47,123 bases of DNA from Usnea hakonensis (GCA_013423325.1 BLJB01000299.1:1-47123); one strand, 5' to 3'. Positions 9,593 through 21,152 are shown, counted from the first letter of the stretch. Numbers and translations: made by a program. Notes: generated by a model from the sequence alone, not told the origin.

Positions 9593-12190
9593 TCAACCCA
9601 AACCTGACCTGCTAGTCTTCACCACTTGCGCTACGGGCTGCACAAGACCTCGGTTATTGTTCAAAGCACCGAGTGCTGTACCCGTGCTCCAGCCCATCCT
9701 CTCCAACATCGTCCTCCCTCTGTTTTCCTGGCCAATCTCGGGAGCCGCGGCCCCGACGACTTCACCGTCTCTATATGACACACCGGCACTGGCAACTCCA
9801 CCACGGCGACCTCTGCCTATCAGTGAACTTTTCATTTTTGCTCTGTCCATGCGCGAAAGAAAGCGCCCTGAAGCTAGCACCGACTCAGCGGCCTTCAAGG
9901 TCTCCTTGTTATACTGCATAGTCCGGGAAGTCTTGTAAAGAACAGGAAATCGAGCTTTACCGCCGCCAATAGATTTGGACTTCAACTTGAAGACGTTGGC
10001 AATTTCATGTACCATTTTGCGGTGTTCGTGACTCATCGGTGGAAGCGGCAGACTATTTGTGGTAAGAGTCGAAGATCAAACAGTAAAATTGAAGTGACAC
10101 ACCTGTCCAGAGATGAAAGAAGAAAATCCTTAATCTCCTTCTTCACCTCAATCATTGATGTACCCTCAGAGTACTTGGCCTTCAAATCAACTTTGTTTTT
10201 CTTTCCCAGGAGTCCTTGCGCACGTAGCTCTTGCCGCTCCTGCTTCCGCATCTTTTTCTTGGTCCGGTCCTTCTCCCAAGCTATTTGTATCGACTGCTCA
10301 AGCTCTGAATCTGACAGCTCTACGGAAAGCTTTTCGCGCCAACCCTTCGGTCTTCTGCGCGAGCTTAGTCTCTGTTGATCCAAAACATCAAGGCCGTTGT
10401 AAGGATCCGGGTCGCGAACATCCGTGAGTACTGTGGCAGAAGGTAAACTGGACTGAGAGCGTTTCTTTCTCTGTGACCTGGAGGGCGCTCGATGTTCTTG
10501 CTCCCGCAACTCATCAGGTTGTAGTTCCTCTTCGGTCTCCTTTCCAACATTATCTCCGTCAAAAAGCATCAAAGTTGTAGATCCCAGCCCGAGCTCCTCT
10601 TGCTTGGACAATAATTTTGCAATTTGTTCGTCAGTCATTCTTGCCTTTCGCCTATCTTCGAGATCCTTATCGTCTTCTTGATTATCCAGATCATCCTCTA
10701 GGTCTTGTAGAACTTGCTCATCTGTAGCGACACTCGACACATCGCTGTCGTAAATGACGCGATTCGGTTCTGCTTTCTCCTCAAACTCTCGGACTAATGC
10801 CTCAGCGCTGGGAGTTCCGAGCGAGCTGATGGGAAACCAGCGAGCATCGTCAATAGTGTAGCCCGACCCAACGATCAAGTACTGCACTCCAGACGGTCTC
10901 TCTCGCTTCGACAGGACCTGTTCTATGCCATCAGGCGCATCGTTGGATGTGCTTAGTTCATTGAAGTCTTCTAAGTCTGTGCTGTCCCAAACTTCGAAGT
11001 TCTTCAAAGGACCGCTTTCCACATGTGCTTTTGCGAGAGATTCCGCCTCGTCCTGCCATTCAGGATTATCAGAACCATTAAGATCTCGCTGGTTGAGCAT
11101 AGAACTCGTGACAAAAGCCTCCAAACCACCACTGTCGCTAATATTTTCTACGTAATCGTTTAGTATCTCTTCATATTTCGTTTCTTTCCTCAGGTGTCCA
11201 CCCCGCCTCGTTCGCCCGGGTCTGTCTGCAGTGGCCACGAAATCGCCATTAAGGTGAAATGGTGCCCCCTTCAGATCCCGCGGTGAGAGATCTGGTACGA
11301 TTTGTTTTGTTGAGCGTTGAAGTTTTTCTGTTCCAATTTCTACTGGGTCATCTACCACAGTAGCGCTGAAGCTACGGTATCCAAAGGGAATGTCTTGACT
11401 TCTGGATCTCTTTGATCGGGCGCTTGATTTGTGTTCCTGACCGTCTTTGTTGCATGAGGGTCGTCTACCGGCGAAAAGGACAACCTCCTCACTCGAATCG
11501 GAGCTTGTCAGGGATAGCGAACGTTTCATTTTGAATGGCGTATTTCCTGTATGAATTGGCTCATTCGCAGGTTTGAGATCCGTATAGAAAAGCTTATTGT
11601 TTTCTCGCGTGTTCTCAAGACCTGATTCAACGATGCTTCGATCAGACATCGAATCGAATTTCCCCTGTAAAGCTGGCTGAGGAGCGGGTGGAGAGTTTAG
11701 ATCATTCAATGACATGCTCGACATTTGTTCGTCTGGAACCACCGCGTAGGTCTTCACCTGGTTCTCAATGGCCGTGGTAGGTGCTGAGTTCTCTTCTAGA
11801 ACGGAGCTGTCTGAGACCTCGACAATCTTGTCGCTCTTCTGAGGGACGGGATTCAGATCATCGGCACTAGAAGTACCTGCACTGATGAATGCGATCCGAG
11901 AATGTCTGAGGTTCGAACCCGAATCCCACGAGTGATGACGTTCTGTGTTGCGAGCTTCTTCACTCAAGGACAGATATGATTGAGTAGATCCTTGCAGTGA
12001 ATGTAAGCAGCAGGAATTTCGCTCGAGCCACGAGGTTCTTGCACTGACTGTTGCTTTGCCTTGGATCGAGGTGGCTGTTGTTGGTAGATGCCACAAAAGA
12101 CGTATGTGAACCATTATGAGCGGCTGTTTGGTTCGAAGAAGACCGGCCCCCACCCCTAGCTCGGGCGGCCCCTCTTCTCCTTCCCACCAT
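9593..12190 (-). CDS. SQS1: Sqs1-like protein with R3H and G-patch domains (Prp43 cofactor)
   Basis: In yeast, Sqs1 (Pfa1) binds the DEAH helicase Prp43 through its G-patch, stimulates its ATPase and helps 20S pre-rRNA processing. Three exons on the minus strand (12190-12049, 11990-10103, 10052-9593; introns 58 and 50 bp) give about 829 residues. The N-terminus is Arg/Gly-rich (MVGRRRGAARARGGGRSS), then LSLSEEARNTERHHSWDSG, then a long acidic, probably disordered middle. The R3H domain starts near residue 677 (MSHEHRKMVHEIANVFKLKS, with the R-x3-H motif). The extreme C-terminus is a G-patch (GRTMLERMGWSTGTALGALN, from about residue 785). I preferred the exon-1 start at 12190 to a longer unspliced frame, because GTCAGT...CAAG restores the conserved SEEARNTE frame and gives the typical RG-rich start. 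Head to head with ATG4. Confidence 0.9.
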
Positions 12191-12842
12191 CGAAGATTTC
12201 AGAGTTCAATGTATGCGTGCAAGGATCGAAGAGAGGTGACTTACGCAAACATAGGTAATGTGTACGGTACCTACTATTATATTTATGTACTTTATGTGCT
12301 AAGCCCCATGTAATCTTAGCATTCGGGAACTTATCGGAGTACCGACAGCCAAGACAGCCTGTTCCTGGGGGCAGGCGACTGTTGACACCGCCTGCTTGTG
12401 ACCCTATTCTATCACTCTTTACCTCTGTAGTGAGCCGGTCCAGAATACAGTCTTGTGCCGGGTGACAGTCACATGTTCATGGCGCTCTTCATGTAAGTCT
12501 ACCCACATTATTATCTCAAGAACCTGGAAGAGCTGACACTTATTGCACAGCAGATGATAGCAAGCTATTTGAGTGACTGGCTGCTTAACGACGCATTATG
12601 TAGCAAGAACAGACTCGTACAAAGGACTCACGAACGTATCACCAAGTAGCTTTAGATGCTTATCATCTATCCATGAAATCAAGTCTTCATGCATCACGAC
12701 CCATCCTACCTACCGAATACAAACACTACTACGTAAAGCATCGATTCCTTTTCTTGGAGGGAAGCAAGTGCATTTCTTGAAAGGAATTCTTTGAAGGAGG
12801 GATTTCCTCTATTGCGCAATCTGTCCCTTTCTCTAACCAACC
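12191..12842. promoter_or_regulatory. Divergent promoter region, SQS1/ATG4
   Basis: About 650 bases. A GTGTACGGTACCTAC word at about 12260 belongs to the GGTACC family of intergenic tracts. The short open frames do not look coding. No clear TATA or CCAAT element could be assigned. Confidence 0.35.
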
Positions 12843-14269
12843 ATGTCAAGTGTGGACTTTGGCCGCTACAAGCGGATTGTGCAGGCTTTCTGGGACCCGG
12901 AGCCAAAGAATGATGATGCTTCAGGGTCTTGCATATGGTGCTTGGGCAGAGAATATCCAGCTACCTCGATGTCGAACGGATTACAAGATCAAGCGAATGA
13001 GAGCACAAGGAAAGATGAAGCACTCGACGGGCAGGATGGTGGTCAAGATGCAGAGAGAATCAAGGTTGCAGCAACAAATGGGGTTTTGGCAGGGGGACCT
13101 GAAATACAATCGCACGATAGCCAACCCGCCAGGGGATGGCCTTCGGAGTTTCTGGACGATTGCGAGTCACGGCTATGGTTTACCTACCGGTCTGGTTTTA
13201 CCGCCATTCAGAAATCCTCCGACGCCTCAATGACTCTCTCGGTACGCTTGCGCAGCCTGGGTGATCAAGGAGGCTTTACCTCTGATACAGGCTGGGGCTG
13301 TATGATACGATCTGGACAGAGTCTTCTTGCAAATGCATTGATTATGCTGCACCTGGGAAGAGGTAAGCGTTGCGCCTCGTGACAACCACAAACCGAACTG
13401 ATAGCATATCAGACTGGCGGCGAGGAAGACGGCAAGACGAAGAGCGACGAGTTCTCTCCTTATTTTCCGATGATCCTCACGCCCCTTTCTCGATACATCG
13501 ATTTGTTGAACACGGTGCTTCGGCCTGTGGAAAACATCCCGGGGAATGGTTCGGACCATCGGCCACCGCAAAATGTATACAGTAAGTCTTGGAGATGCTA
13601 GGCGGGTAATTCTCGTTTTTGACCATCTGCAGAGCATTGTCGCATGAACATCGAGATCCAGAATTGAAAGTATACGTGAACGGCGATGGCGCAGACGTAT
13701 ATGAAGACAGCTTCTTCAAGCTTGCCAAAGACGGTAACGGGAACTTCAATCCGACGCTCATCTTGGTTGGAATTAGGCTGGGCATAGATCGAGTAACCCC
13801 TGCTTACTGGGAAGCATTGAAAGCGACACTACAGCTGCCCCAGTCTGTTGGAATAGCAGGCGGTCGTCCTTCATCCTCACACTACTTTTTCGGCACTCAG
13901 GGAGATTATTTTTTCTATCTAGACCCTCATGATACGCGTCCCGCTTTGCCTCTCCATAAAGATCCTACAAACTTTACGGAAAAAGAGATAGACTCCTGCC
14001 ACACTCGGAGGCTTCGCAGACTCCCGCTCAAGGAAATGGATCCAAGCATGCTGATTGCGTTCCTCATAAGGGATGGAGAGGACTGGAAGAATTGGAGAAG
14101 GGCTCTTGGCACCGCTTCAGGAAAACCAGTCGTGCATGTAGCCGATGAAGAACCGTCATTGCATGGGCATGGAACCGTGAGGAAAAGTGCAGTAGATGAT
14201 GTGGAGACTTTCGACGATGAGGATGAAGAGCATGAAAGTGATGGCGAGTTAGTTGAGAGCCGAGATTAG
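12843..14269 (+). CDS. ATG4: Autophagy cysteine protease Atg4
   Basis: Peptidase C54 that trims the C-terminus of Atg8 to expose glycine for lipidation and later delipidates Atg8-PE. Three exons (12843-13362, 13413-13581, 13633-14269; introns 50 and 51 bp) give 441 residues, normal for fungal Atg4. The start fits the family (VDFGRYKRIVQAFWDPEP, then CIWCLGREY). The catalytic Cys153 sits in SDTGWGCMIRSGQSLLAN. The Asp and His of the triad are Asp327 and His329 in YLDPHDTRP, preceded by GGRPSSSHYFFGTQ. The C-terminal tail is acidic (DDVETFDDEDEEHESDGEL) and carries no obvious Atg8-interacting motif. All catalytic residues are intact. Confidence 0.97.
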
Positions 14270-14799
14270 GTAGACGTACTTTGAAACATGAATAGTGGCT
14301 GTATCGACCGGCATCTTCTGGATCATGCTTCAAGGTCTGAGGTACAACATCCAGTATTGATCAGTCAAGTAAATGGTGCTGTTCAATGACGTTTCTAACG
14401 CGCCATGAGGAGCTTCCCTCCTTTGCAATCTAGAGTGCACCGAGGCAGACCGAATGGAAGCTCTGCTCGCATAGTTGGTTTGATGAGCCTATGAGATCAC
14501 AGGCTTCTCGAAACATCGAAAAGCCAACGATAGGACGAAGAATTTCTGGACAGTGCCGCAAAATCGACGCCAATGGTGATAGTGGACACATGAATTGGCA
14601 CGAGAATTCATCAATTTGCTCTTGGTTATGGTATTGTACAGCCAAGTCTCAACCCCGATGCAGACAGAGAGAGCAAACCTTTGGCTCCGGATCAAGCCAT
14701 CCCGTATCACATTATGAAACCCGAGAAACACCGAGAAAACACGCGCCTCCTGCTCTGCCCCTTAAGTACCGCATGTCGAAGCTCCAATCATAATGAAGC
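14270..14799. other. Convergent spacer between ATG4 and the H2B gene
   Basis: About 530 bases with the two 3' ends. Short frames on both strands lack coding features; nothing else seen. Confidence 0.4.
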
Positions 14800-15475
14800 C
14801 TATTTGGTAGAAGACGAGTATTTGGTGACGGCCTTCGTGCCTTCCGACACGGCGTGCTTAGCAAGCTCACCGGGCAGAATGAGTCGGACACTAAGAAGCA
14901 AAAAGTAAGCGACCAGTGAAAGCAGCATGTCACAGGGCGGGCTTACGAGGTTTGGATCTCACGGGAAGAAATTGTGGACTTTTTGTTGTATGCAGCTAGC
15001 TTGGATGCCTCGGTGGCGACGCGCTCAAAAATGTCTGCGTTTGAGGGTCAGATTTAATGATGAAAGGCCCGGACCATATTTCCCTTACCATTGACGAATG
15101 AGTTCAAAATAGACATAGCACGGTTGGAGATACCGGTGTCTGGGTGGACTTGCTTCAACACTACGAACACGCGTCAGCGATAGTCGAAACGCGAATGAGT
15201 ATTCCAGATGAACACGCCCGAAAGGCTTCATAAGGCCAGCAAGAGGCAAAGTTATCGAGCAGACACGATCAGAAGGCGGGGAAGACGGAGGAATTTGTAC
15301 CTTTGTAAATGTAAGAGGAGTAAGTCTCCTTTCTCGTCTTGTTGCGCTTCTTCTTATCGCCAGTCGGCGCCGCGGTCTTCTTGCCAGCCTCTTTCTTCTC
15401 TGCCGGCGCTTTTCCGCCAGCAGGTGCCTTTCCGCCGGTGGTGGAGGGCTTCTTTTCAGCGGCTTTGGGAGGCAT
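14800..15475 (-). CDS. Histone H2B
   Basis: Core histone that pairs with H2A in the nucleosome. Four exons on the minus strand: 15475-15301, 15160-15089, 15034-14947 and 14890-14800 (introns 140, 54 and 56 bp), 141 residues. The Lys/Ala/Pro tail begins [16 protein letters not shown], followed by the histone fold ([52 protein letters not shown]) and the C-terminal helix with [19 protein letters not shown]. The lysine monoubiquitinated by Bre1/Rad6 in yeast lies in that AVTKYSS motif. Transcribed away from H2A, presumably from a shared promoter. Confidence 0.97.
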
Positions 15476-16086
15476 TCTGGATGGATTTGAGATTGGAACT
15501 GGAAAAGAGAGTGGGCTGGAAGATTAATGTACGATTTTGGTTGATGTGGGCGCGCAAGATAATTTCGTTGTTGAATGAGATTGATGAGAGTAGTTGAAGA
15601 AGTTTACGGGGCTACGAGCGAACTTATACTCGCTGGCGGCAGAGGTGATTTGCTTGGCGCGTCCCCAAAACGCCACTAGTAAAAATAAGCTAAGCGAGAC
15701 AACAACATTTGGGGCCTGTACCCTAGTTCCCCAAGGGTTAGCGCCCCGTCAGATTAGTAAACTGGTAGTCAGTTTGTCCGCCCTAGTGATATGGTTATGC
15801 CCTTCACCTACCAAATTATTGCGCATTTTGCACTTTTTGCTATGAATTTCTTGCATGACTCAGCAAAACGGTAACCTTGCCCCCCTCATCACATCAACCC
15901 ACTCGCGCTGTTGGTATTTTGTATTTAATCCTCATCCGCCCTCGAAACCTCTCTTCTTTTCGTTCAACCATCCACACGTTACATACCGAAACTTGAGCTC
16001 CCATCTACAACCAACACCACCAGCTCAATACATCCGCATCAATCCATCAAATCAATCTCAATCTTCGCCATCAGAAATCCATCAAA
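15476..16086. promoter_or_regulatory. Shared histone H2B/H2A divergent promoter
   Basis: 611 bases between the two start codons, which is the usual fungal arrangement for co-regulated H2A/H2B. A TGACTCA word lies at 15856-15862 and a C/T-rich, CA-rich leader runs towards H2A. I could not match a known histone UAS. Confidence 0.6.
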
Positions 16087-16747
16087 ATGACTGGAGGTAA
16101 ATCTGGAGGCAAGGCCAGTGGCAGCAAGACCGCTCAATCGTGAGTTTCATTTTCTTCTACCTCCCATGACGCGTCTTCTACTGGACTTGGCAATGTCCGC
16201 AATCAAAATGTAGACCGCATTCATCAAAACAGAGACATTTCTATGCAACAAGCGGGTCTTGATAGCGTCTAATTCGCATCTTTCGCAGTCGCTCGTCCAA
16301 AGCCGGTCTCGCATTCCCTGTTGGCCGTGTCCACCGTCTGTTGAGGAAAGGCAACTACGCCCAACGTGTTGGTGCTGGTATGTTCTTGATGCCGTATCCT
16401 ACGCGTTCTCAATCTTACACGATCTTTTAGGTGCACCTGTGTATCTCGCTGCTGTGTTAGAGTACCTAGCTGCTGAGATCCTCGAGTTGGCTGGAAACGC
16501 CGCACGTGACAACAAGAAAACCCGAATCATCCCTCGTCATCTCCAGCTCGCCATTCGCAACGATGAGGAGTTGAATAAGCTTCTCGGCCACGTCACCATT
16601 GCCCAGGGTGGTGTGCTTCCCAACATTCACCAGAGTAAGCATTCACTAATTCTCTGTTTCGTATCCGTGTTGACGTGCCTTTCCCTCCCAGATCTACTTC
16701 CCAAGAAGACAACCAAGGGCGGCAAGACAGCTTCCCAAGAGTTGTAA
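16087..16747 (+). CDS. Histone H2A
   Basis: Core histone. Four exons (16087-16139, 16289-16377, 16431-16634, 16692-16747; introns 149, 53 and 57 bp) give 133 residues. The tail [18 protein letters not shown] runs into the fold [18 protein letters not shown], with the acidic-patch helix [18 protein letters not shown]. The C-terminus ends TASQEL, the SQ(E/D)-hydrophobic site that Mec1/Tel1-type kinases phosphorylate at DNA breaks, so this canonical fungal H2A also plays the H2A.X role. The first intron falls in the N-terminal tail. Confidence 0.97.
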
Positions 16748-17387
16748 GGCGATCTCATTGCTTTGGCGCGCAGGTTCCTGGTTTCTATTTCTTGCTTCAC
16801 GTGATAATGGGGTTTGGGGGAGCCAGGTCAAAGGCATCGTGGTGCGTTAGGATGTATATTATGTCCACAGCAACGACGTGATTCTGAACACCAGAGAATC
16901 AATCAGATCATACCCAATCAAACTACTTCCACACCTATTTGACATATTTTCATGGAGTTTACAACCTTGTCTACTCACCAAGCAGGTTACAGTAAAGCAT
17001 CATCTATTTCACCGAGTTACAACTTATTTCAGATACGTAATAATTCTACTGCCGTGGTAGTTATCTTTCATAAAAAATTTTACAGCTTGTTTGATCGCAT
17101 GCTTTTTGATCATCTCGTACATATTCACGTGCAGACGCACACGAAGAATGACGATTTACTAGAAGCGACAGACTGGTGCTGGAAAATAGTTATGGAGACA
17201 CCAGTAACGATATTCATATGTACTCTATTGCAAGCCTAGGGAAATTCCTCGCAGCATGCAAATCTCCAGCCGCTTCGGAGACACAGAGAGCATGTCGCTA
17301 GGATCATCGTGTGCGCATTGCGCCTTCCCTTTGGGTTCCGAACGAGTTTCCTACAGTGTCATGTGAGGAGGAGCTAGGTGATGTGAG
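16748..17387. other. Convergent spacer downstream of H2A
   Basis: About 640 bases containing the 3' ends of H2A and the NDUFB9 gene. Short frames do not look coding and no RNA gene is evident. Confidence 0.4.
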
Positions 17388-17871
17388 TCAGCGTCGCAAG
17401 GCAATGTTCGTCATGTACATACGGTCTAGGATTGGTGCTGGAATGTTTCTCTCGTACTTCGAACCTGATAAATCGTAAGTATATGTTCTCACTATCGGAT
17501 ATATGAAAACATCGTACCGCCTGGAGCCGTAGGTGGTCTGTACGGGTCGGGGTGCTTCCATTTCTCCAGCAACGCCTCTGCCTCTTGGACAATCACCTAG
17601 TCATACTGTTACAAAGTCGTGTCTGAAGATCGATCGCTCCGAGTACTTGTTCCGACTTACTCGCTGCTGACGTGGCTCTCGCACATCTCTGTTGGCTTCA
17701 AAAAGCGATCGGATGTATTGCGCCTGACCGCGCCAGATGTAACGATGAACGGCCCAATCGAGAGCGAGCTTGAGGCTTCGCCGATATAGCGAGCTGGAGC
17801 CGTGCGTCAGACCGCGGAAAGGCCAGAAAAGACAAGTCTTTTACATACGTGATCACTTGTTTGCTCGTCAT
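17388..17871 (-). CDS. NADH:ubiquinone oxidoreductase LYR subunit NDUFB9 (B22)
   Basis: Accessory subunit of the membrane arm of mitochondrial complex I, an LYR protein that binds the acyl carrier protein. Four short exons on the minus strand: 17871-17849, 17793-17661, 17596-17518 and 17464-17388 (introns 55, 64 and 53 bp), 103 residues. Splicing gives MTSKQVITSLYRRSLKLALD with the LYR motif, then HRYIWRGQAQYIRSLFEANR, LLEKWKHPDPYRPPTAPGG and SKYERNIPAP. The conserved HPxPY...PGGxxYERN segment is diagnostic. Every junction keeps the frame. It has no cleavable presequence, as is usual for this subunit. Head to head with KGD2, another mitochondrial energy gene. Confidence 0.88.
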
Positions 17872-18238
17872 GATACTTGAGATGAGACTTCTTACTCGGC
17901 CATTCAAGGACTTCTTTTCAAAGACTAACAACGGACAGCTCCCAATGGCACTGTCCAGAACACGCGAGGTCCAGCCGATATGTAGACGTCAATTGAAAGT
18001 AGATGTATCATGGAGATCTCGGACGTATTTCTGTAGGTAAAGTACCACGGTACGTCGGTACCTAAGGTACTTTACCTTACATAAAGAGCGCTACGCCAAG
18101 GCTTGGCAAACCTCGAGAGCTCCGCATCTACAACAAGATTGCTCCCGCGAGCTCCCATAGTGAATCGACCGGCCTTTCTTTCCACGGTCATGAGGCATTG
18201 GGCGCCGACATTCCTTTGAGGTTTCCATAGGTCGTGTA
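17872..18238. promoter_or_regulatory. Divergent promoter region, NDUFB9/KGD2
   Basis: Spacer between two nuclear genes for mitochondrial energy metabolism. It carries the GGTACC-rich inverted repeat at 18036-18076 (listed separately). No other clear element is visible. The KGD2 end is uncertain because its first exon is not settled. Confidence 0.5.
18036..18076. repeat. Inverted repeat GGTAAAGTACC / GGTACTTTACC
   Basis: Perfect 11-bp arms (18036-18046 and 18066-18076) around a 19-base centre that itself holds GGTAC words (ACGGTACGTCGGTACCTAA). Could be a dimeric transcription-factor site or a cruciform; its place in a divergent promoter favours a regulatory role. Confidence 0.5.
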
Positions 18239-20274
18239 TTGTTCTTTGTGGTCCGCCTGTTTCGCATTGGTTCCACGACGTCCTCTTGTCGCAGCATGGC
18301 AGCTACGCATTGTTGGAGAGGGTCGATTTCCCCTTTACCGATGTGGTTAGGGCTATCTCCGCGCTGCAAGACAAGGACCCTCACTCATATCCGAGTGTCG
18401 CCCTCTTGCGTTTGCAACTATCATGTTCAGACTCGACCTGAGGTTGCGTTGGCGTCGGCTAAGAAAATTGGGTAAATCTCAGTAATGATATAGGGTTTTG
18501 AAGCTCACAGGGTACAGACCCAATATACAAAAGCAAAGAAAGCATAGTCCCCTGACACAGACCCGGCTATATTGTATGTTTACTGGAGCCCGGTGCTAAG
18601 CGATATTCTGACGCTTTGCCAGCGGATAAAATCGTCAAAGTTCCGGAGATGGCAGAGTCTATATCAGAAGGCACTCTCAAGCAGTGGTCAAAAAGTTCGT
18701 CTACGCAATCGTCTGTGATTCGAGCAACAGAGTGGTAATAATCGTGTAGAGGTTGGGGACTACGTGGAGCAGGACGAAGAGATTGCAACTATTGAAACCG
18801 ACAAGGTACACGCTACTCACGCACGAGCCGTATTGAACTTCCACTGACCTACCACTTTTGATCAGATTGATGTTGCCGTGAATGCGCCCGAGCCGGGGAC
18901 GATCAAAGAGTTCCTTGCAAATGAGGAAGATACCGTCACTGTGGGCCAAGATCTTCTCAAAATGGAGCTTGGGGCCCCTCCAAAAGGCGGTGAGAAGCAA
19001 CAAGGTGGGCAAGAGCCGAAAGCGCCAGCGTCTGAAGAACAGTCTACTTCCTCTCATCCTGAACCACAGAAAGATGAGGCAAAGGCGGGGCAATATTCTC
19101 CACCTCCTCCATCCTCTTCCGAGAAGGAGCAAGAACCATTGAAGCAGGAAAGTAAACCTAGCCCGCCCCCCAATGAATCGCCTAGGCAGAAAGAGCCATC
19201 GTCTAAGCCTCAGGAGTCGAGGAACCCGGAACCTAAACCTAAGGATACGGCACCCTTGGGTAATCGAGAAGAACGTCGGGCAAGCTTCTCCGTGATCAGA
19301 CAAGTGCAGGATTTTCTAACCAATCGTGAAGGTAAAAATGAATCGTATGCGCTTACGCATCTCCGAGCGTCTGAAACAGTCTCAAAATACCGCTGCCTCT
19401 CTTACCACGTTCAACGAAGTAGATATGTCGAACATTATGCAATTTCGGAAACTGTACAAGGATGAAGTGCTGAAGAAGACTGGGGTCAAACTTGGCTTCA
19501 TGAGTGCCTTCTCTCGTGCCTGTATCCTGGCAATGAGAGATGTTCCTGCCGTCAATGCTTCCATCGAAGGTCCAGGTGGAGGTGACACAATAGTCTACAG
19601 GGATTATGTTGACATCAGTGTGGCTGTAGCTACCGAAAAGGGACTAGTAACTCCTGTGGTACGTAACACGGAGGCGCTGGACTTGGTAGGCATTGAAAAG
19701 GCCATTGCCGAATTGGGAAAGAAGGTATGAAATGCAGTGCGCTCTAAGACGTAGTGGATGTTGATGACAATGCCTAGGCCCGCGACAATAAGCTAACCAT
19801 CGAGGATATGGCTGGGGGAACGTTTACCATAAGCAACGTGAGTGAAAATATAAGGAATTTATTTGTCAATTGCTGACTCTTGCCCAGGGAGGGGTTTTCG
19901 GCTCGTTGATGGGAACACCAATTATCAACTTACCCCAGACTGGTACATAGCGCCGCATTCCACAGTATTTTGGTTGACTAACAATGACCCAGCGGTTCTC
20001 GGTTTGCACGCCATAAAGGAGAAGCCAGTCGCGATTGATGGCAAGGTGGAGATCCGCCCAGTCCGTACTCGCCTTACTACTACAACGGCGTTCGACTAAC
20101 CTAGGGATAGATGATGTATCTTGCACTCACGTATGACCATCGGCTGCTAGATGGCAGAGAAGCGGTCGTTTTCCTCGTCAAGGTAAAGCACCAAAATCTA
20201 CGCTGAGACAGGAAACTAACGGCTTCAAGGTGAAGGAATACATCGAAGATCCAAGAAGGATGCTGCTAGGTTAG
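18239..20274 (+). CDS. KGD2: Dihydrolipoamide succinyltransferase, E2 of 2-oxoglutarate dehydrogenase
   Basis: Transfers succinyl from lipoamide to CoA in the TCA cycle, in the mitochondrial matrix. Exons after the first: 18561-18694, 18750-18805, 18866-19279, 19332-19724, 19778-19837, 19888-19942, 19993-20060, 20111-20182 and 20230-20274. The lipoyl domain runs KIVKVPEMAESISEGTLKQW to EIATIETDKID, with the lipoylated Lys in ETDK. A Pro/Glu/Lys linker follows. The catalytic domain has MNRMRLRISERLKQSQNTAA, GGVFGSLMGTPIINLPQ and YDHRLLDGREA (His and Asp of the active site) and ends EYIEDPRRMLLG. The intron at 19280-19331 starts with GC. Exon 1 is not settled: one frame from 18239 or 18296 to 18471 gives an Arg/Ser-rich, acid-poor leader like a matrix presequence; another starts at 18423. 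Length is about 450-510 residues depending on this. Confidence 0.93.
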
Positions 20275-20442
20275 GTCATATGTACAATGATCAAAGATCA
20301 ATGTTGCGTACGGCTTCGAGTGAGGCACAATCTGTATATAAAAGCTTCAATCACCCTAGTAAGACAATCCACATAAGCAGCCGACTGATATGAACAAGAC
20401 AAGTGTCACAATATCCTCCACGCCACGGGAAGTCATCTAACC

Positions 20443-20625
20443 ATGGCCTTTGAAATTGAGAGACAGGCATTAACTACCACTGTTGCACCTGACATGGCTG
20501 GCATTGAAGACACGACTAGGATTCCACATTGGGATCAAAAGGGTGATTTCCGAAATAAATTTCTACACGGAGAAGATTGGGAATGGGACAAGCCTGGAAT
20601 TTGGGTGGAACATGCGAACTTGTGA
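20443..20625 (+). CDS. Possible small protein, 60 residues
   Basis: An uninterrupted ORF in a good start context (CTAACCATGG), 170 bases past the KGD2 stop. The product is Asp/Glu/Trp-rich (HWDQKGDFRNKFLHGEDWEW) with no signal peptide or membrane segment. Composition looks more like protein than the neighbouring frames, but I recognise no family. It could be chance or the 3' part of an unseen spliced gene. Confidence 0.3.
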   Translation: MAFEIERQALTTTVAPDMAGIEDTTRIPHWDQKGDFRNKFLHGEDWEWDKPGIWVEHANL

Positions 20626-21152
20626 ATTGGTATTTACCAAGGAGATGTTGATCTAGGCATTGACCGTAACCAGATGGAGTAAAAGATGCGCCGATGCAGA
20701 TGTAGGACAATTAAAGGCCAAAAATAAAGAGTTTGGGTATTCTAAAGGCTGAGGTACTCTCTCGACGACCCCAAGTACACAAGACTACAAGGTAGGTAGG
20801 GTAAACATTATCGAAACATTACGGCCAGAACTTGTAACAATGCGGTTATGAGGGCGAGAGAGCGAAAGATGAAGACGCTATGGCACTTTACACTGGGAAT
20901 TGTTGCCACAAGGTTGCATTCTTGTCTGGGATACCAACCAGTTTTCTGTCGCAGGCACTGAAGCCAATTCTCCAATACCGATTGCAAAATGAGATTCTCT
21001 TTCCGGCTGTCGAATTGTCCTCGCTTTTATAAGCATGTCTGTTCACGCGCTCTCTATAACCACGTTTATTTGCAAGTTACCCACACATCTCCATCCCAAC
21101 TACGGCTGGGCCAAGTATCATCTTAGTCCACCAGTCGATCCTATTGCCACGA
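20626..21152. other. Intergenic, nothing definite
   Basis: About 530 bases. A short AAGGTAGGTAGGGTAAAC tract at about 20790 is the only recurring feature. Confidence 0.35.

Noticed and set aside
11900..11930. tRNA-like GGTTCGAACCC word
   Set aside because: It lies inside the SQS1 coding exon and no acceptor or anticodon arms fit around it.
10033..12153. Long unspliced start for SQS1 at 12153
   Set aside because: Its first 45 codons lack the RG-rich N-terminus expected for the family, while a clean 58-bp intron joins the 12190 start to the conserved frame.
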